The notes under the pieces: model-generated
The model's input: the letters and a program-made list of their open reading frames with translations, nothing else
What the model was told of the DNA's origin: nothing
Databases searched by the model: none
Assembly (NCBI GenBank): GCA_963665925.1
Contig: OY762511.1
Span: 682,001 to 746,000, forward strand
Direction of reading: 5' to 3'
Source: G963665925 sp963665925
Lineage (GTDB): Bacteria; Bacillota; Clostridia; Peptostreptococcales; Acidaminobacteraceae
Length of the DNA stretch: 64,000 nucleotides
Part shown: piece after piece, positions 9,389-18,956 of the stretch
How the letters are laid out: each line of letters opens with the position of its first letter
Position numbering within the stretch: the first letter of the stretch is position 1
Translations under genes and position numbers: made by a program

Positions 9389-9417
9389 TTGACATTGTGG
9401 ATTTTGAACGATACAAT
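9389..9417 (+). promoter_or_regulatory. Sigma-A type promoter of the winged-helix gene
   Basis: TTGACA, a 17-base spacer and TACAAT form a near-consensus promoter on the plus strand, 160 bases before the 9580 start. A small palindrome, ACGAT-ATA-ATCGT, lies at 9442-9454 in the transcribed leader and could be an operator. Confidence 0.7.
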
Positions 9418-9579
9418 CCAAGTAACATGAAAATATTTTTAACGATATAATCGTAAGCTCCGTCATGCGTGTGATTCCATTTTTAATACAGGCATCTCTC
9501 GTTTTTGCAGAGACTCCACGTGATTAACCTACAAATTCCATACATGAAATATAAGAATATCAACTTCAGGAGGCATAAA

Positions 9580-10197
9580 ATGATTCACGACCTGCAACAG
9601 GAAGACAATGCAATTCGACTCAAAACGCTCAGCGATATTAAAACATTCACAGATCCATACCGCATGCTGATTTACAAGACTTTCAGCAATGCTGATGAAG
9701 CCATTACCATCAAGCGTGTGGCAGATATAATGAACGAAGTTCCGGCAAAGGTTTACTACCATGCCAAAAAACTCATAAAACTTGGCGTTCTCGAGCTCGA
9801 CCACGAAGAAAACATTAACGGAATTATTGCCAAGTACTATAAGACTACGACACGACAGATTATCATGTCCCATGAGTCTCTTGATGAGAAGCAGCTGCCA
9901 TCCATGCTCTCTGAAACAGAGAAGATGGTTTCAGGCGTTCTCGATGACGCTAAATCAGAATTCATCAGTGCCATGCAGTACATGGCCCAAAACGAAGAAT
10001 CGGCAACAGACTCAGAGGAAGGTGACGGCGGCCTTATCGTCTCTCGTATTCACCTCACGAAAAAAGAAGCTGAAGAGCTCTACAAGTACCTTCTCGAGCT
10101 CTCTGAACGCAAGAAGACTGAGAAGAATGACGATGCTGCCAAATACCTTTTCTTCAGCGGCCTCATTGAGCTCCCTCCAGAAGGCAGTTCAAACTAA
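9580..10197 (+). CDS. Winged helix-turn-helix regulator, ArsR-like
   Basis: A 205-residue protein. Residues about 15-90 form a winged helix of the ArsR type (TFTDPYRMLIYKTF, then AKVYYHAKKLIKLGVLEL as recognition helix and wing). The C-terminal half is acidic and helical without a recognised domain. AGGAGG stands 6 bases before the ATG at 9580; the upstream in-frame start has no such site. The gene is monocistronic, with its own promoter and a terminator at 10221-10272. The ligand and targets are unknown. No metal-binding cysteine motif is present, so metal sensing is not supported. Confidence 0.75.
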   Translation: MIHDLQQEDNAIRLKTLSDIKTFTDPYRMLIYKTFSNADEAITIKRVADIMNEVPAKVYYHAKKLIKLGVLELDHEENINGIIAKYYKTTTRQIIMSHESLDEKQLPSMLSETEKMVSGVLDDAKSEFISAMQYMAQNEESATDSEEGDGGLIVSRIHLTKKEAEELYKYLLELSERKKTEKNDDAAKYLFFSGLIELPPEGSSN

Positions 10198-10220
10198 ACA
10201 CCACATATGACATACACAAT

Positions 10221-10272
10221 AAAAGCCGTTCCCTATGCTATGTTTACTATAACACAGCCGGAACGGCTTTTT
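10221..10272. terminator. Bidirectional terminator
   Basis: AAAAGCCGTTCC pairs with GGAACGGCTTTTT across a 27-base loop, with A and T runs on both sides. It serves the winged-helix gene on the plus strand and the ispE-gntR-DUF1934 unit on the minus strand. Confidence 0.88.
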
Positions 10273-10311
10273 CATACCTGTATATTGGGATTTTACCTAT
10301 GCATAATACGT

Positions 10312-10731
10312 CTAAACGACCGGACTTATTTCGATTTTTAGTTTGTTCACCGACTCCGAAAGCCCTTTAATGACCAATCGATAAACCAGTTCTGCCACGC
10401 CTGCCTCACGGTCAAAAGCAACCCTGCTGGCAAGTGTCATCATCTCAAAATTTCCATATGGCGTATGATACATTGACTCAATCTTAGTGCCTTCATCAAA
10501 TACGAGTTCCGACTTGTGGACACCATAGCGGTGCATGGTACAGACTCCGTCCTTAAACTTCAGAACAGTTCTGTCACCTTTCATACCGGAAAGTTCAGAT
10601 TCTTCATATACAATGTACTCAGCATCGTCCTTTTCAAAAACCTTGCCTTCCGTCTCGAAAACATATTCTTCGACCGGCTCGCCTACTTTCTTAATTTCTG
10701 ATGAAATCGATAACCAAACTTGCCCTGTCAT
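10312..10731 (-). CDS. DUF1934 family protein (YwiB-like)
   Basis: A 139-residue protein of the DUF1934/YwiB family, predicted to fold as a calycin-like beta-barrel. Alternating beta-strands, the GDRTVLKF segment and the C-terminal strand near KLKIEISPV fit the family. It begins 3 bases after the gntR stop with its Shine-Dalgarno GGAGA inside the gntR end, so it is the last gene of the ispE-gntR-DUF1934 unit. Family function is unknown; cytosolic location is inferred from the lack of a signal or membrane segment. Confidence 0.75.
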   Translation of the reverse strand: MTGQVWLSISSEIKKVGEPVEEYVFETEGKVFEKDDAEYIVYEESELSGMKGDRTVLKFKDGVCTMHRYGVHKSELVFDEGTKIESMYHTPYGNFEMMTLASRVAFDREAGVAELVYRLVIKGLSESVNKLKIEISPVV

Positions 10732-10733
10732 AT

Positions 10734-11429
10734 TTAAAGAGTCTCCTTATTTGCCTTTTGAGCTTCCTTCCAAGCAACCACGCTTTTTTGGATTTCTCGG
10801 ATATGCTCTTCGGCAAAGGTACGCGCTTCATTCTCATCGCGCTTCTTGATTGCGTTAAATATCTTTTGATGCCAATCTCTGAGATCATAGAAATTGTCAA
10901 ATTCATTAAAGTAAATGAGTCTGAATCGCTGGAACTGATCATGGAGCTCCTGAACGATTTCAATCAGCTTGTTATTGCGTGTCGCATCAAAAATCATGTC
11001 ATGGAACTGATTGTCCTTGGCAATCATGCCAGGACGGTCCAGATCTTCAAGGTACTCATTGAAGTCAATCAAGGTCTGCTCAAGATTGTCAATTTCCTCA
11101 TCCGTCATTCTCTGCGCAGCCAGGCTCGATGCGAACCCCTCAAGAATTGTTCTGATTTCAAGAACATCCAGAATGTCTTTGGCTGTAAGGTCAGCGACAT
11201 AGGCCCCCTTACGCGGAATCATCTCAACGAACTTTTCCTTTTCCAGTTTTCTGATTGCCTCACGCACCGGTGTTCTGCTCACACCCAGCTGTTCTGCCAG
11301 CTGAATTTCCATCAGCCTTTCGCCAGGCTTCAAATCGCCGTTAAGAATTGAAGTTCTTAGATATTCAAATACCACTTCGCCCAGCGGCTTATAGTTTCTG
11401 ATTTCAAGTTGATTTATCCGTTTATTCAT
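10734..11429 (-). CDS. GntR family regulator, FadR/FCD subgroup
   Basis: A 231-residue regulator. The N-terminal winged helix (about 10-75) contains LKPGERLMEIQLAEQLGVSR followed by TPVREAIRKL. The C-terminal FCD helical domain (about 85-220) binds an effector, often an organic or amino acid. GGGGG lies 8 bases before the ATG at 11429, inside the end of ispE, so the genes overlap by 8 bases and are coupled. An ispE-gntR arrangement is common in Clostridia, but neither effector nor targets can be deduced here. Confidence 0.85.
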   Translation of the reverse strand: MNKRINQLEIRNYKPLGEVVFEYLRTSILNGDLKPGERLMEIQLAEQLGVSRTPVREAIRKLEKEKFVEMIPRKGAYVADLTAKDILDVLEIRTILEGFASSLAAQRMTDEEIDNLEQTLIDFNEYLEDLDRPGMIAKDNQFHDMIFDATRNNKLIEIVQELHDQFQRFRLIYFNEFDNFYDLRDWHQKIFNAIKKRDENEARTFAEEHIREIQKSVVAWKEAQKANKETL

Positions 11430-12294
11430 CCTGGTATCCCCCAACTATTGTTCTTGTTACAAACGTCTGTTTGTAAATCCGTTCAAGCCGTTTCGCCGCA
11501 GCACATGCCTTTTCATAGGATTTAAACAGACCGAATACACTCGGTCCACTCCCGCTCATTAGAACCCCACATGCGCCGTATTCTTTCATTTTAGCTTTCA
11601 GTGAACCAACTGATGGATACAGGGACAAGGTCACCGGCTCCAGTACATTCTCCAAAAGATTTGCAATGCCGTTTGCATCTCCGCGTTTCACATGGTTGAT
11701 CATCGCTTCCGTATCGGGATGAGATGCTATGGTTCTGTAATCCAACGCTTCATACACGAGCTTCGTAGAAACACCCAAGCTCGGTTTTGAAAGCACAATC
11801 CAGTGCGACTTATCAGCGTCTATCGGCGTAAGTGCCTCGCCTATGCCCTCGGCAAGCGCCGTTCCGCCTTGAATGCAGAAGGGGACATCGGCACCTATGC
11901 CCACACCAATATCCTTCATCTGCTGAAGGCTTAATCCCAGCTCATAGAGCAGGTTCATTCCTCTGATCACTGCAGCTGCATCCGTACTGCCACCCGCAAG
12001 TCCTGCAGCTACAGGTATTCTCTTTTCTATAAATATCGCTACGCCAAGATCGCGACTCACAAATTCAGACACAGCTTCTGCCGCACGCCAAGCAATATTG
12101 GATCTGTCGCAAGGCAAAAATGCATTGTCAGAAGTCAGCGATATTCCGGAGTCTCTTTTCTCAAGTGTCACTTTGTCATGCAAATCGATCTGCTGCATGA
12201 TCATCCTGACGTCGTGATAGCCGTTTTCACGCTTTCCAGTCACATCTAGAGTCAAGTTTATCTTCGCGTATGCTTTTAGCGATAGGGTCTCCAT
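11422..12294 (-). CDS. ispE: 4-diphosphocytidyl-2-C-methyl-D-erythritol kinase
   Basis: ATP-dependent kinase of the MEP isoprenoid pathway and a member of the GHMP family. It has AYAKINL near the N terminus, the ATP loop PVAAGLAGGSTDAAA (about 90-104) and the C-terminal motif LMSGSGPSVFGLF. About 290 residues is normal length. GAGG lies 6 bases before the second of two adjacent ATGs (12294), which I prefer over 12297. It leads the unit with gntR and DUF1934. Confidence 0.93.
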   Translation of the reverse strand: METLSLKAYAKINLTLDVTGKRENGYHDVRMIMQQIDLHDKVTLEKRDSGISLTSDNAFLPCDRSNIAWRAAEAVSEFVSRDLGVAIFIEKRIPVAAGLAGGSTDAAAVIRGMNLLYELGLSLQQMKDIGVGIGADVPFCIQGGTALAEGIGEALTPIDADKSHWIVLSKPSLGVSTKLVYEALDYRTIASHPDTEAMINHVKRGDANGIANLLENVLEPVTLSLYPSVGSLKAKMKEYGACGVLMSGSGPSVFGLFKSYEKACAAAKRLERIYKQTFVTRTIVGGYQDE

Positions 12295-12583
12295 CATACA
12301 CCTCACTTATTGACAATCTGGATTCTCTTAAAAAGCATACTGCTTATTCGATATATTACCTAAAGTTCATCACTGAAACATTAAGTTTTATACATTATAC
12401 AAAATACATTATGAAAACATTATAGTGCATTTTAATAAAAATAGCCAGTTACATAGAAAGAATCCATGCATTATTCTTCCATTATGTATTAATTTATCAA
12501 AATATGAATTGCAATTTTTACCCATTCTTGATACTCTTAAACAGTAAATGTGAAGTTTCAAGTAAAAAATATTCAGGTGACTT

Positions 12584-12675
12584 TTCACTGAAACGGCAAA
12601 CTTGTTGAAAGACAAGGACGCAAAGCTTTAGGGCCTTTAAAATGGCAGCCAGCTACCAGTTTGGAAGGTTTTTTT
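12584..12675 (+). ncRNA. Cyclic-di-GMP-I (GEMM) riboswitch
   Basis: The sequence follows the class I aptamer in order: GGCAAAC, GAAAG, GACGCAAAGC, GGGCCT, then GGCAGCCAGCTACC, closed by a GTTT segment pairing with GAAAC. A run of seven T directly after the aptamer (12669-12675) suggests transcriptional control, though the terminator stem is weak. The controlled gene starts 64 bases downstream and encodes a c-di-GMP enzyme, so this is a feedback loop. The 290 bases before the aptamer are AT-rich and show nothing else. Confidence 0.93.
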
Positions 12676-12738
12676 GTGCCTTTTATAAGGGGCAAACAGC
12701 CTTAATTTACATATTTTATATTGAAGAGAGGATATTTC

Positions 12739-15135
12739 ATGCAAGGTTCAAATACACTGACACTGATGCTATCAGTAGACTTTCTATATCTTTCAACTTT
12801 TATCTGTCTGGCATACATTGTCGGTCTCTATGCGCATTCACGCAGTTTTCAAATCAAGGATTTCAATTCTGCAGAAGTATGCATTCCATGGTTTATCGTC
12901 ATATCCCTTTTTACAGCACCTACGCTTTCACAAATGACGCATAAGCACATTCATTTCTATACATTTGCTCCACTCGTGCTCGTGATTGCCGGATGTCTGG
13001 CATACGTCCTTATCAAAGGCGCAGAACCCATTGACCGCTATTATTTGAAGACGATAGGGTCTGCCTTTGTCAAACCGACCTTGAGTCTGATTTCCATGTA
13101 CATCCTAAGAGATTTTCTACACCTGCCATTTCAGGTGGTTGCAGTCATGGCCTTTTCCACTTACGCATTTCTCCTCTATGCTGAAATATCGAGAGAAAGA
13201 AGCGCCATCATTCCCACCGGTTTACTTCACAACATTATAGCCCTGGCACTTATCACCATCAGCTTAAAAACATTATTCTACAATCACCAGGCACATACCT
13301 TTCCAACAATTGCTGCCTCAGTTTTCAGTATGTTCACCGTCATTTTGTACAACTCTGACAAGTTCACCAAGCGCAGCACAACAGATGTCGACGCACATTT
13401 GATTTCCAAATTCGCTGCGCCTGACAGGGACCGCCAGTTCGAAGTTGCGATTGACATATCAGAAGACGGTCTATGGGAATATAACTTTGAGTCAGATACC
13501 ATGCAGATTTCAAGACAGCTGCGCGACTGGCTCTGCAATGACGGAAACTTCATTCCACATGCTGCCGATTTCTGGATTAACCGCGTCCATCCACAGGACT
13601 GGTCAAAGCTTCCTGAAAGTTGGATTCCAGAGGATTTTTCCATGCTTCGGGAAAAGATACGCGCCCTGTCAGGAAAGGACATTTCTTTTGAAATCAGGCT
13701 GCGCGATAAAAGTGGTGTTTACAAATGGGTCCGTGTTCATCTCAAGGTCACCAACAAGGCTTCTAAAACAACACTCAACGGCTCCTTTAAGGATGTAGAT
13801 CATGAAAAGCATGCCAACGCGCAGATCAACCAGCTGTCCTTATACGACGCAACTACCCGGCTGCCTAACATATCCTCTATGCTTTCACAGCTGAACGCGG
13901 CACTCAAGGATGGCAAGGAGCATGTCATTCTTTCCATCAATATTGATAATTTCAAAATGATCAATGACCTGATGGGCTTTTTCACAGGGGACAAGCTTCT
14001 CGCAAAAGTCGGCAGAAGTCTGGCAGAGCGCCTTCCTGGACACGCACATCTTTACAGATTCGGCGGAGATGAATTCGTGGTACTTACCAATGCGCCGAGC
14101 GAAGCGACTGCTCTGGTGAAAACAATCCAGCGCTGCTTCGAAGACATTCTCGGCTTCAACAACATGTATCTTCGAATCACTTGCAGTATCGGGATCAGTG
14201 TCTTTCCATCGGAACACGCCTACGACGCTGAGAGTGTTCTCAAATGCGCCGACATTGCCCTTGAACATGCCAAGAACACTGGAAAAAACAAGTATGTCTT
14301 CTTTGAGGACTCGATGATTGAAGAGCTTGAACAAAGACGCAACCTGATAAACGCACTTGAAAATTCCCATATGCGGGATAACTTCGAGGTCCATTACCAG
14401 AGACTGCATCACCAGTCGGCTTCGGACTCGATCTATGCCGAAGCCCTCTTGCGCTGGAACTGGGAAGGCAAATCGATTTCACCTGCCAAGTTCATTCCCA
14501 TCGCGGAAGAAACCGGACTGATTATTCCAATCGGTCGCATGGTCCTCGATGAGGTCTGCAAGGACATTGCCCACATGCATGCCCTTGGCATAGACTTTTA
14601 CGCTTCAATCAATGTATCTGCCGTACAGCTTCTGAATCCAACATTTATACACTCGGTTGTACAGGCCGTTGAGGCGCACTGTATCTCTCCGTCCTTCCTG
14701 ACTATCGAGATCACGGAGACATCTCTGATTCACGACACATCCCTCGTAAAAGGCAAGCTGGAGGTTCTCAGCAGCATGGGTGTAAAAATCAGTCTGGATG
14801 ACTTTGGCACAGGCTTCTCATCGCTCAGCCACGTTCTCACGCTGCCTATCAACGAGCTGAAGCTTGACAGGACCTTTATCCACGATTTTGATACGGATAA
14901 GAAACGTCAGGCTGTCATAAAGAATGTCATTGCCCTCGCCCACGGTATGGACATACGTGTAGTTGCAGAAGGGGTGGAAAACGAATCAGAGAACACCCTG
15001 CTTGAAAAATATGAATGCGATATTATCCAGGGCTTCTATCACGCGCACCCGAAACCGCTTGCCCAACTCATTGAAGAATCGACCGGGCTCAAGCTGCATC
15101 CGATGTCTTTTAAAAACATCCATACAGGCGCCTAG
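12739..15135 (+). CDS. Membrane GGDEF-EAL protein under a c-di-GMP riboswitch
   Basis: A 798-residue c-di-GMP turnover enzyme. Residues 1-215 carry about seven membrane helices, then come a PAS domain (about 230-350), a GGDEF domain with intact GGDEF (about 440) and an EAL domain starting at EALLRW (about 568). The EAL part keeps ITET, DDFGTGFSS and ELKLDRTF, so both activities look possible. The RxxD product-inhibition site before GGDEF is absent (PGHA at that position). AGAGGA precedes the ATG at 12739. The riboswitch upstream would link expression to c-di-GMP level. Confidence 0.92.
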   Translation: MQGSNTLTLMLSVDFLYLSTFICLAYIVGLYAHSRSFQIKDFNSAEVCIPWFIVISLFTAPTLSQMTHKHIHFYTFAPLVLVIAGCLAYVLIKGAEPIDRYYLKTIGSAFVKPTLSLISMYILRDFLHLPFQVVAVMAFSTYAFLLYAEISRERSAIIPTGLLHNIIALALITISLKTLFYNHQAHTFPTIAASVFSMFTVILYNSDKFTKRSTTDVDAHLISKFAAPDRDRQFEVAIDISEDGLWEYNFESDTMQISRQLRDWLCNDGNFIPHAADFWINRVHPQDWSKLPESWIPEDFSMLREKIRALSGKDISFEIRLRDKSGVYKWVRVHLKVTNKASKTTLNGSFKDVDHEKHANAQINQLSLYDATTRLPNISSMLSQLNAALKDGKEHVILSINIDNFKMINDLMGFFTGDKLLAKVGRSLAERLPGHAHLYRFGGDEFVVLTNAPSEATALVKTIQRCFEDILGFNNMYLRITCSIGISVFPSEHAYDAESVLKCADIALEHAKNTGKNKYVFFEDSMIEELEQRRNLINALENSHMRDNFEVHYQRLHHQSASDSIYAEALLRWNWEGKSISPAKFIPIAEETGLIIPIGRMVLDEVCKDIAHMHALGIDFYASINVSAVQLLNPTFIHSVVQAVEAHCISPSFLTIEITETSLIHDTSLVKGKLEVLSSMGVKISLDDFGTGFSSLSHVLTLPINELKLDRTFIHDFDTDKKRQAVIKNVIALAHGMDIRVVAEGVENESENTLLEKYECDIIQGFYHAHPKPLAQLIEESTGLKLHPMSFKNIHTGA

Positions 15136-15175
15136 CCTTATGCTATAGCATAAGCATCTATATATCGACAAATTG

Positions 15176-15226
15176 AAAGGCGTCTACCGCTTCATGAAAA
15201 TGATTCGGTAAACGCCTATTTATTTT
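15176..15226. terminator. Bidirectional terminator between the GGDEF-EAL gene and arcC
   Basis: AGGCGTCTACCG pairs with CGGTAAACGCCT with one mismatch, followed by a T-rich tract. A 16-bp palindrome, TTATGCTATAGCATAA, also lies just after the GGDEF-EAL stop (15138-15153). Confidence 0.8.
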
Positions 15227-15259
15227 CTGACTTTCAATACATCAGCGGCTGGGCGGCCA

Positions 15260-16207
15260 TTAAGCGAGTTTCTCCTCAATCAATGTTCCTGTTCTTCCCT
15301 GAATGCCTTCCTTTGCTTTTTCAAGCGAAGTGATCAAAGCTTTTCTGCCCGGCTTCGATCCTGCGAACTGAAGCGCCGCTTTCACTTTCGGCAACATGGA
15401 GCCTGGTGCAAAATGCCCTTCACCCACCAGCTTTTCTGCAGTGGAAATATCAAGCGCACTCAGCCACTCCTCATTTTCCTTACCAAAATTGATGGCCACT
15501 TTTTCAACAGCAGTCAGGATAATCAAATAGTCTGCATCCAGAATTTCCGCTATTTTTGCAGACGCGAAATCCTTATCGATAACCGCCGGAACGCCTACCA
15601 GGCTATTGCCTTCCTGGACAACCGGGATACCTCCACCGCCAACTGTAATTACGACATGGCCAGCATCCACCAAAGTGCTGACCGTTGCCTTCTCAGCAAC
15701 GTCAACAGGTATTGGACTTGGAACAACACGCCGCCATCCGCGACCAGCATCCTCAACCATATCATACCCCTTTTCTTCGATGAGCTTATCAGCCTCTTCC
15801 TTTGAATAAAAGGCACCGATGGGTTTTGTAGGCCGAGAAAAAGCCGGATCATCCTTATCGACAATCACCTGAGTCACAACGGTTGCCACGGGTGTGCTCA
15901 TCCCTCTTGAAAGAAGCTCTTCACGTATTGCATTTTGAAGATGGTAACCAATATACCCCTGGCTCATAGCACCACATTCCGGAAACGGCATTTCCGGTGT
16001 CCCTGCGTCGACCGTTGTGCTGGCAGTTTCCATCGCCAGGTTAATCATGCCCACTTGCGGCCCATTCCCATGCGCGAGTACTACCTCATGTCCTGCTTCA
16101 ATCAAGTCAACGATAGGCTTCGCTGTGTTCTTTACAAGTCCAAGCTGTTCCTTTGGTGTTTTTCCGAGTGCGTTGCCTCCAAGTGCAACTACGATCTTCT
16201 GCTTCAT
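15260..16207 (-). CDS. arcC: Carbamate kinase
   Basis: Makes ATP from carbamoyl phosphate and ADP, the last step of the arginine deiminase pathway. The 315-residue protein has VALGGNALG at its start, the HGNGPQVG loop (about 50-57) and a VVTVGGGGIPV-like core typical of the amino-acid kinase fold. The ATG at 16207 follows GGAGG at 8 bases; the longer frame has no support. It is the third gene of the arc operon. Confidence 0.95.
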   Translation of the reverse strand: MKQKIVVALGGNALGKTPKEQLGLVKNTAKPIVDLIEAGHEVVLAHGNGPQVGMINLAMETASTTVDAGTPEMPFPECGAMSQGYIGYHLQNAIREELLSRGMSTPVATVVTQVIVDKDDPAFSRPTKPIGAFYSKEEADKLIEEKGYDMVEDAGRGWRRVVPSPIPVDVAEKATVSTLVDAGHVVITVGGGGIPVVQEGNSLVGVPAVIDKDFASAKIAEILDADYLIILTAVEKVAINFGKENEEWLSALDISTAEKLVGEGHFAPGSMLPKVKAALQFAGSKPGRKALITSLEKAKEGIQGRTGTLIEEKLA

Positions 16208-16383
16208 TTCAATTACCTCCACTTTTTTGTAAGAAAGCAATTCGGGCATCTGGTCGATCCCAGATGCCCATCTTAATTACTATGCTGTTATAGGATCACG
16301 AATTTAATATGTTCAAGGCTCTTGCTTCTCAGCCTCTCTTTACATTAATTCATTTTTGATACACTTAATGTTCTTAAACCGGC

Positions 16384-17376
16384 CTACAGCTTACCTGCAG
16401 TTGCACACATAACGGCTTTGATTGTGTGCATTCTGTTTTCAGCCTCATCAAATACAACAGAGTATCTGCTTCTGAAGACCTCGTCTGTAACTTCCATCTC
16501 GCTAATGCCGTATTTTTCTTTGATTTCCATACCAACAACTGTATTCTCATCATGGAAAGCTGGCAAACAGTGCATGAAAATGATATCCTCATTTTCTGCC
16601 TTCATCATCAAATCCATATTCACCTGATATGGCTGAAGCTGTTCAATACGCTCTGCGAACTGGTCCTCTTCGCCCATTGATACCCAAACATCAGTATAAA
16701 TAACATCGGCACCCTTAACGCAATCACTTTGGTCACTGAGTGTAATTGTGCCGCCAGTTTCAGCTGCAACCTGCTTCATTTCATTCACAAGCGATTCTGT
16801 CGGCCAAAGCTCCTTAGGTGCGAATGCCACAAAATCCATCCCCATTTTCGCAGCGCCGATCATGAGTGAGTTGCCCATATTGTTTCTCGCATCACCTGCA
16901 TATACGAACTTAACCTTGTTAAGCGGCTTGTTCACATGCTCTGAAATGGTAAGAAAATCTGCAAGAATCTGAGTTGGATGATACATGTCTGTCAGGCCAT
17001 TCCACACTGGAACACCTGCATTCGCAGCAAGGTCTTCCACCGTTTCCTGCTTGTATCCACGGAACTCTATACCATCGTAAAAACGACCAAGAACTTTGGC
17101 AGTATCCTCAATAGACTCCTTCTTACCCATTTGGCTGTTTGACAGGAATGTTACCTGAGCGCCTTCATCATATGCCGCTACTTCAAATGCACAACGTGTT
17201 CTAGTTGACGTTTTCTCAAACAGAAGCACGATATTCTTGCCTTCCAGGAGATCGCCTCTGACACCTTCACGCTTTTTCGCTTTCAGGTCAGCGGACAGAT
17301 CAAGCAAATACTTGATTTCTCCAGGTGTAAAGTCTTTTAGTGTCAGCAGATGTCTCCCCTTCAAATTCACTGGCAT
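16384..17376 (-). CDS. arcB: Ornithine carbamoyltransferase, catabolic context
   Basis: Splits citrulline phosphorolytically to ornithine and carbamoyl phosphate in the arginine deiminase pathway. The 330 residues contain the carbamoyl-phosphate motif STRTRCAFE (about 56-64) and the ornithine-site motif HCLPAFHDE. AAGGAGG lies 7 bases before the ATG. The sequence alone does not separate catabolic ArcB from biosynthetic ArgF; the position between arcA and arcC decides for ArcB. Confidence 0.94.
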   Translation of the reverse strand: MPVNLKGRHLLTLKDFTPGEIKYLLDLSADLKAKKREGVRGDLLEGKNIVLLFEKTSTRTRCAFEVAAYDEGAQVTFLSNSQMGKKESIEDTAKVLGRFYDGIEFRGYKQETVEDLAANAGVPVWNGLTDMYHPTQILADFLTISEHVNKPLNKVKFVYAGDARNNMGNSLMIGAAKMGMDFVAFAPKELWPTESLVNEMKQVAAETGGTITLSDQSDCVKGADVIYTDVWVSMGEEDQFAERIEQLQPYQVNMDLMMKAENEDIIFMHCLPAFHDENTVVGMEIKEKYGISEMEVTDEVFRSRYSVVFDEAENRMHTIKAVMCATAGKL

Positions 17377-17523
17377 CGCAGTTCCTCCTTAAAATTATCT
17401 TTTGTCTGTAAATTCATGTCTCTCTGGCTTATAGTCAATATATCTGTATTATTATACAAATATATTCATAAATAATCAATCCAAATTATTTGTAAAGGTG
17501 ATTGAAAATTTTGTGAATTCACC

Positions 17524-18759
17524 TTAAACAAGGTCACGATACAGCGGCATAGACATACATCTAGGACCACCACGGCCTCTTGACAACTCCGACGAAGGCA
17601 TAATATGAAGTTTAACACCCGCATCTTCAAGGAGTCTGTTTGTCACATGGTTTCTGGAGTACACGATGACTTCGCCCGGTGCGATCGCCAATGTGTTGGA
17701 GCCGTCATTCCACTGCTCACGACCTGCGTCGACGCCACGTTTTCCACCGCATCGTATGAGTTGAACATCATCCAGTTCAAGATACTTCATCAGCAGTTCC
17801 TTAAGCACCATGGATTCCTGCTCAATCACGATTTCATCCTTTTCACGGCCTTTTCGTATGGAGTATACCGTCAGCGGCCCTTCAATCTCCGGATGGATTG
17901 TAAACTTGTCCTTGTCCACCATGGTAAACACAGTATCAAGATGCATGAATGCCCTACGTTTCGGTATGTCCAGGGCAAGAATCACTTCAAAATTCTGTCC
18001 ATCTGCGAAAACCTTGCGTGCCAGCTGATCAATCGCCGCGGCTTCAGTTCTTTCTGAAACGCCAATGGCGAGCACCTTTTCCGAAAGAACCAGAACATCT
18101 CCGCCTTCAATGGCATAATCATCATCTCGGTCATACCAGAATGGGATATCAAACTGACCCAAATGCGGATGATGTTCAAATATGTACTTGGCAAATATCG
18201 TTTCTCTGCAACGTGTTACCGTTCTCATTTTATTAAGAGAAATACCTGTTCCTATTGTTGAAAATGGATCGCGTGTGAAATACAGATTCGGCATCGGGTC
18301 CATCAGGAATGGATAGTAGGAGTCCACAAGATCAGCAAGGGTGCTCTTGCCAATTACCGAAACCTCACCCTTTCTGATTCCCGCCATCATTTTGTCAATC
18401 ATTTCACGATTTGTTCCGAATGAATTGAAATACTCTGTTAATGCAGCCGTTTTCTTAACCCCTTGTACGCCTGCTTCTTTAATGAATTGGCTGATGAACT
18501 GCTTTTTGATATCTGCATTTTCAAGTGTCTCTGCAATCAGATCTTCCAGATAAGAAACCTCAACATCGTTCTTTATGAAAATGTCTGCAAAGGCATCATG
18601 CTCTTCACGTGCAACCTCTAAATACGGAATATCGTCAAACAACAATCTGTCCATCAAATCAGGTGTCAAGTTTTCTATCTCTTCACCAGGTCTATGTAAA
18701 AGTACATGCTTTAATTTTCCAATTTCTGAATAGACCTGCAATTGATTGTCTTGACTCAT
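17524..18759 (-). CDS. arcA: Arginine deiminase
   Basis: Hydrolyses arginine to citrulline and ammonia. The 411-residue protein has the guanidino-modifying fold with VLLHRPGEEIENL near the N terminus, FTRDPFSTIG, IEGGDVLVL, MHLDTVFT and the catalytic-cysteine segment GGPRCMSMPL at the C terminus. GAGGTGG supports the ATG at 18759; about 50 extra codons upstream are AT-rich leader. It is the first gene of the arcA-arcB-arcC operon. No arginine/ornithine antiporter (arcD) is in the window. Confidence 0.96.
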   Translation of the reverse strand: MSQDNQLQVYSEIGKLKHVLLHRPGEEIENLTPDLMDRLLFDDIPYLEVAREEHDAFADIFIKNDVEVSYLEDLIAETLENADIKKQFISQFIKEAGVQGVKKTAALTEYFNSFGTNREMIDKMMAGIRKGEVSVIGKSTLADLVDSYYPFLMDPMPNLYFTRDPFSTIGTGISLNKMRTVTRCRETIFAKYIFEHHPHLGQFDIPFWYDRDDDYAIEGGDVLVLSEKVLAIGVSERTEAAAIDQLARKVFADGQNFEVILALDIPKRRAFMHLDTVFTMVDKDKFTIHPEIEGPLTVYSIRKGREKDEIVIEQESMVLKELLMKYLELDDVQLIRCGGKRGVDAGREQWNDGSNTLAIAPGEVIVYSRNHVTNRLLEDAGVKLHIMPSSELSRGRGGPRCMSMPLYRDLV

Positions 18760-18834
18760 ATAGCCACCTCTCACCTTTGACTTTATTTTGTTATTTATTA
18801 CCATTTTATACACGACTTCTTCCTTACTTTTCAC

Positions 18835-18863
18835 AGTATATATAATTAACAAAATCATTGCAA
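18835..18863 (-). promoter_or_regulatory. Promoter of the arc operon
   Basis: On the minus strand TTGCAA, a 17-base spacer and TATACT form a good sigma-A promoter 76 bases before arcA. Confidence 0.65.
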
Positions 18864-18907
18864 CACAAGGGTTTAAGCACAAAGCGCAATCTTTATGCAT
18901 TAAACGG

Positions 18908-18926
18908 ATATTCATTCGTTGAATAT
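18908..18926. promoter_or_regulatory. Palindrome upstream of the arc promoter
   Basis: ATATTCA-TTCGT-TGAATAT is a perfect 7-bp inverted repeat centred about 55 bases upstream of the -35, a typical activator position. Its half-sites are arranged opposite to the ARG box (TGAAT then ATTCA), so ArgR binding is not assured. Confidence 0.5.
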
Positions 18927-18956
18927 ATTGTCATATATTGGAATTAGTGCACACAG

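Noticed and set aside
18908..18926. ARG box before arcA
   Set aside because: The half-sites have the opposite order to the ARG box consensus, so I list it only as a palindrome.
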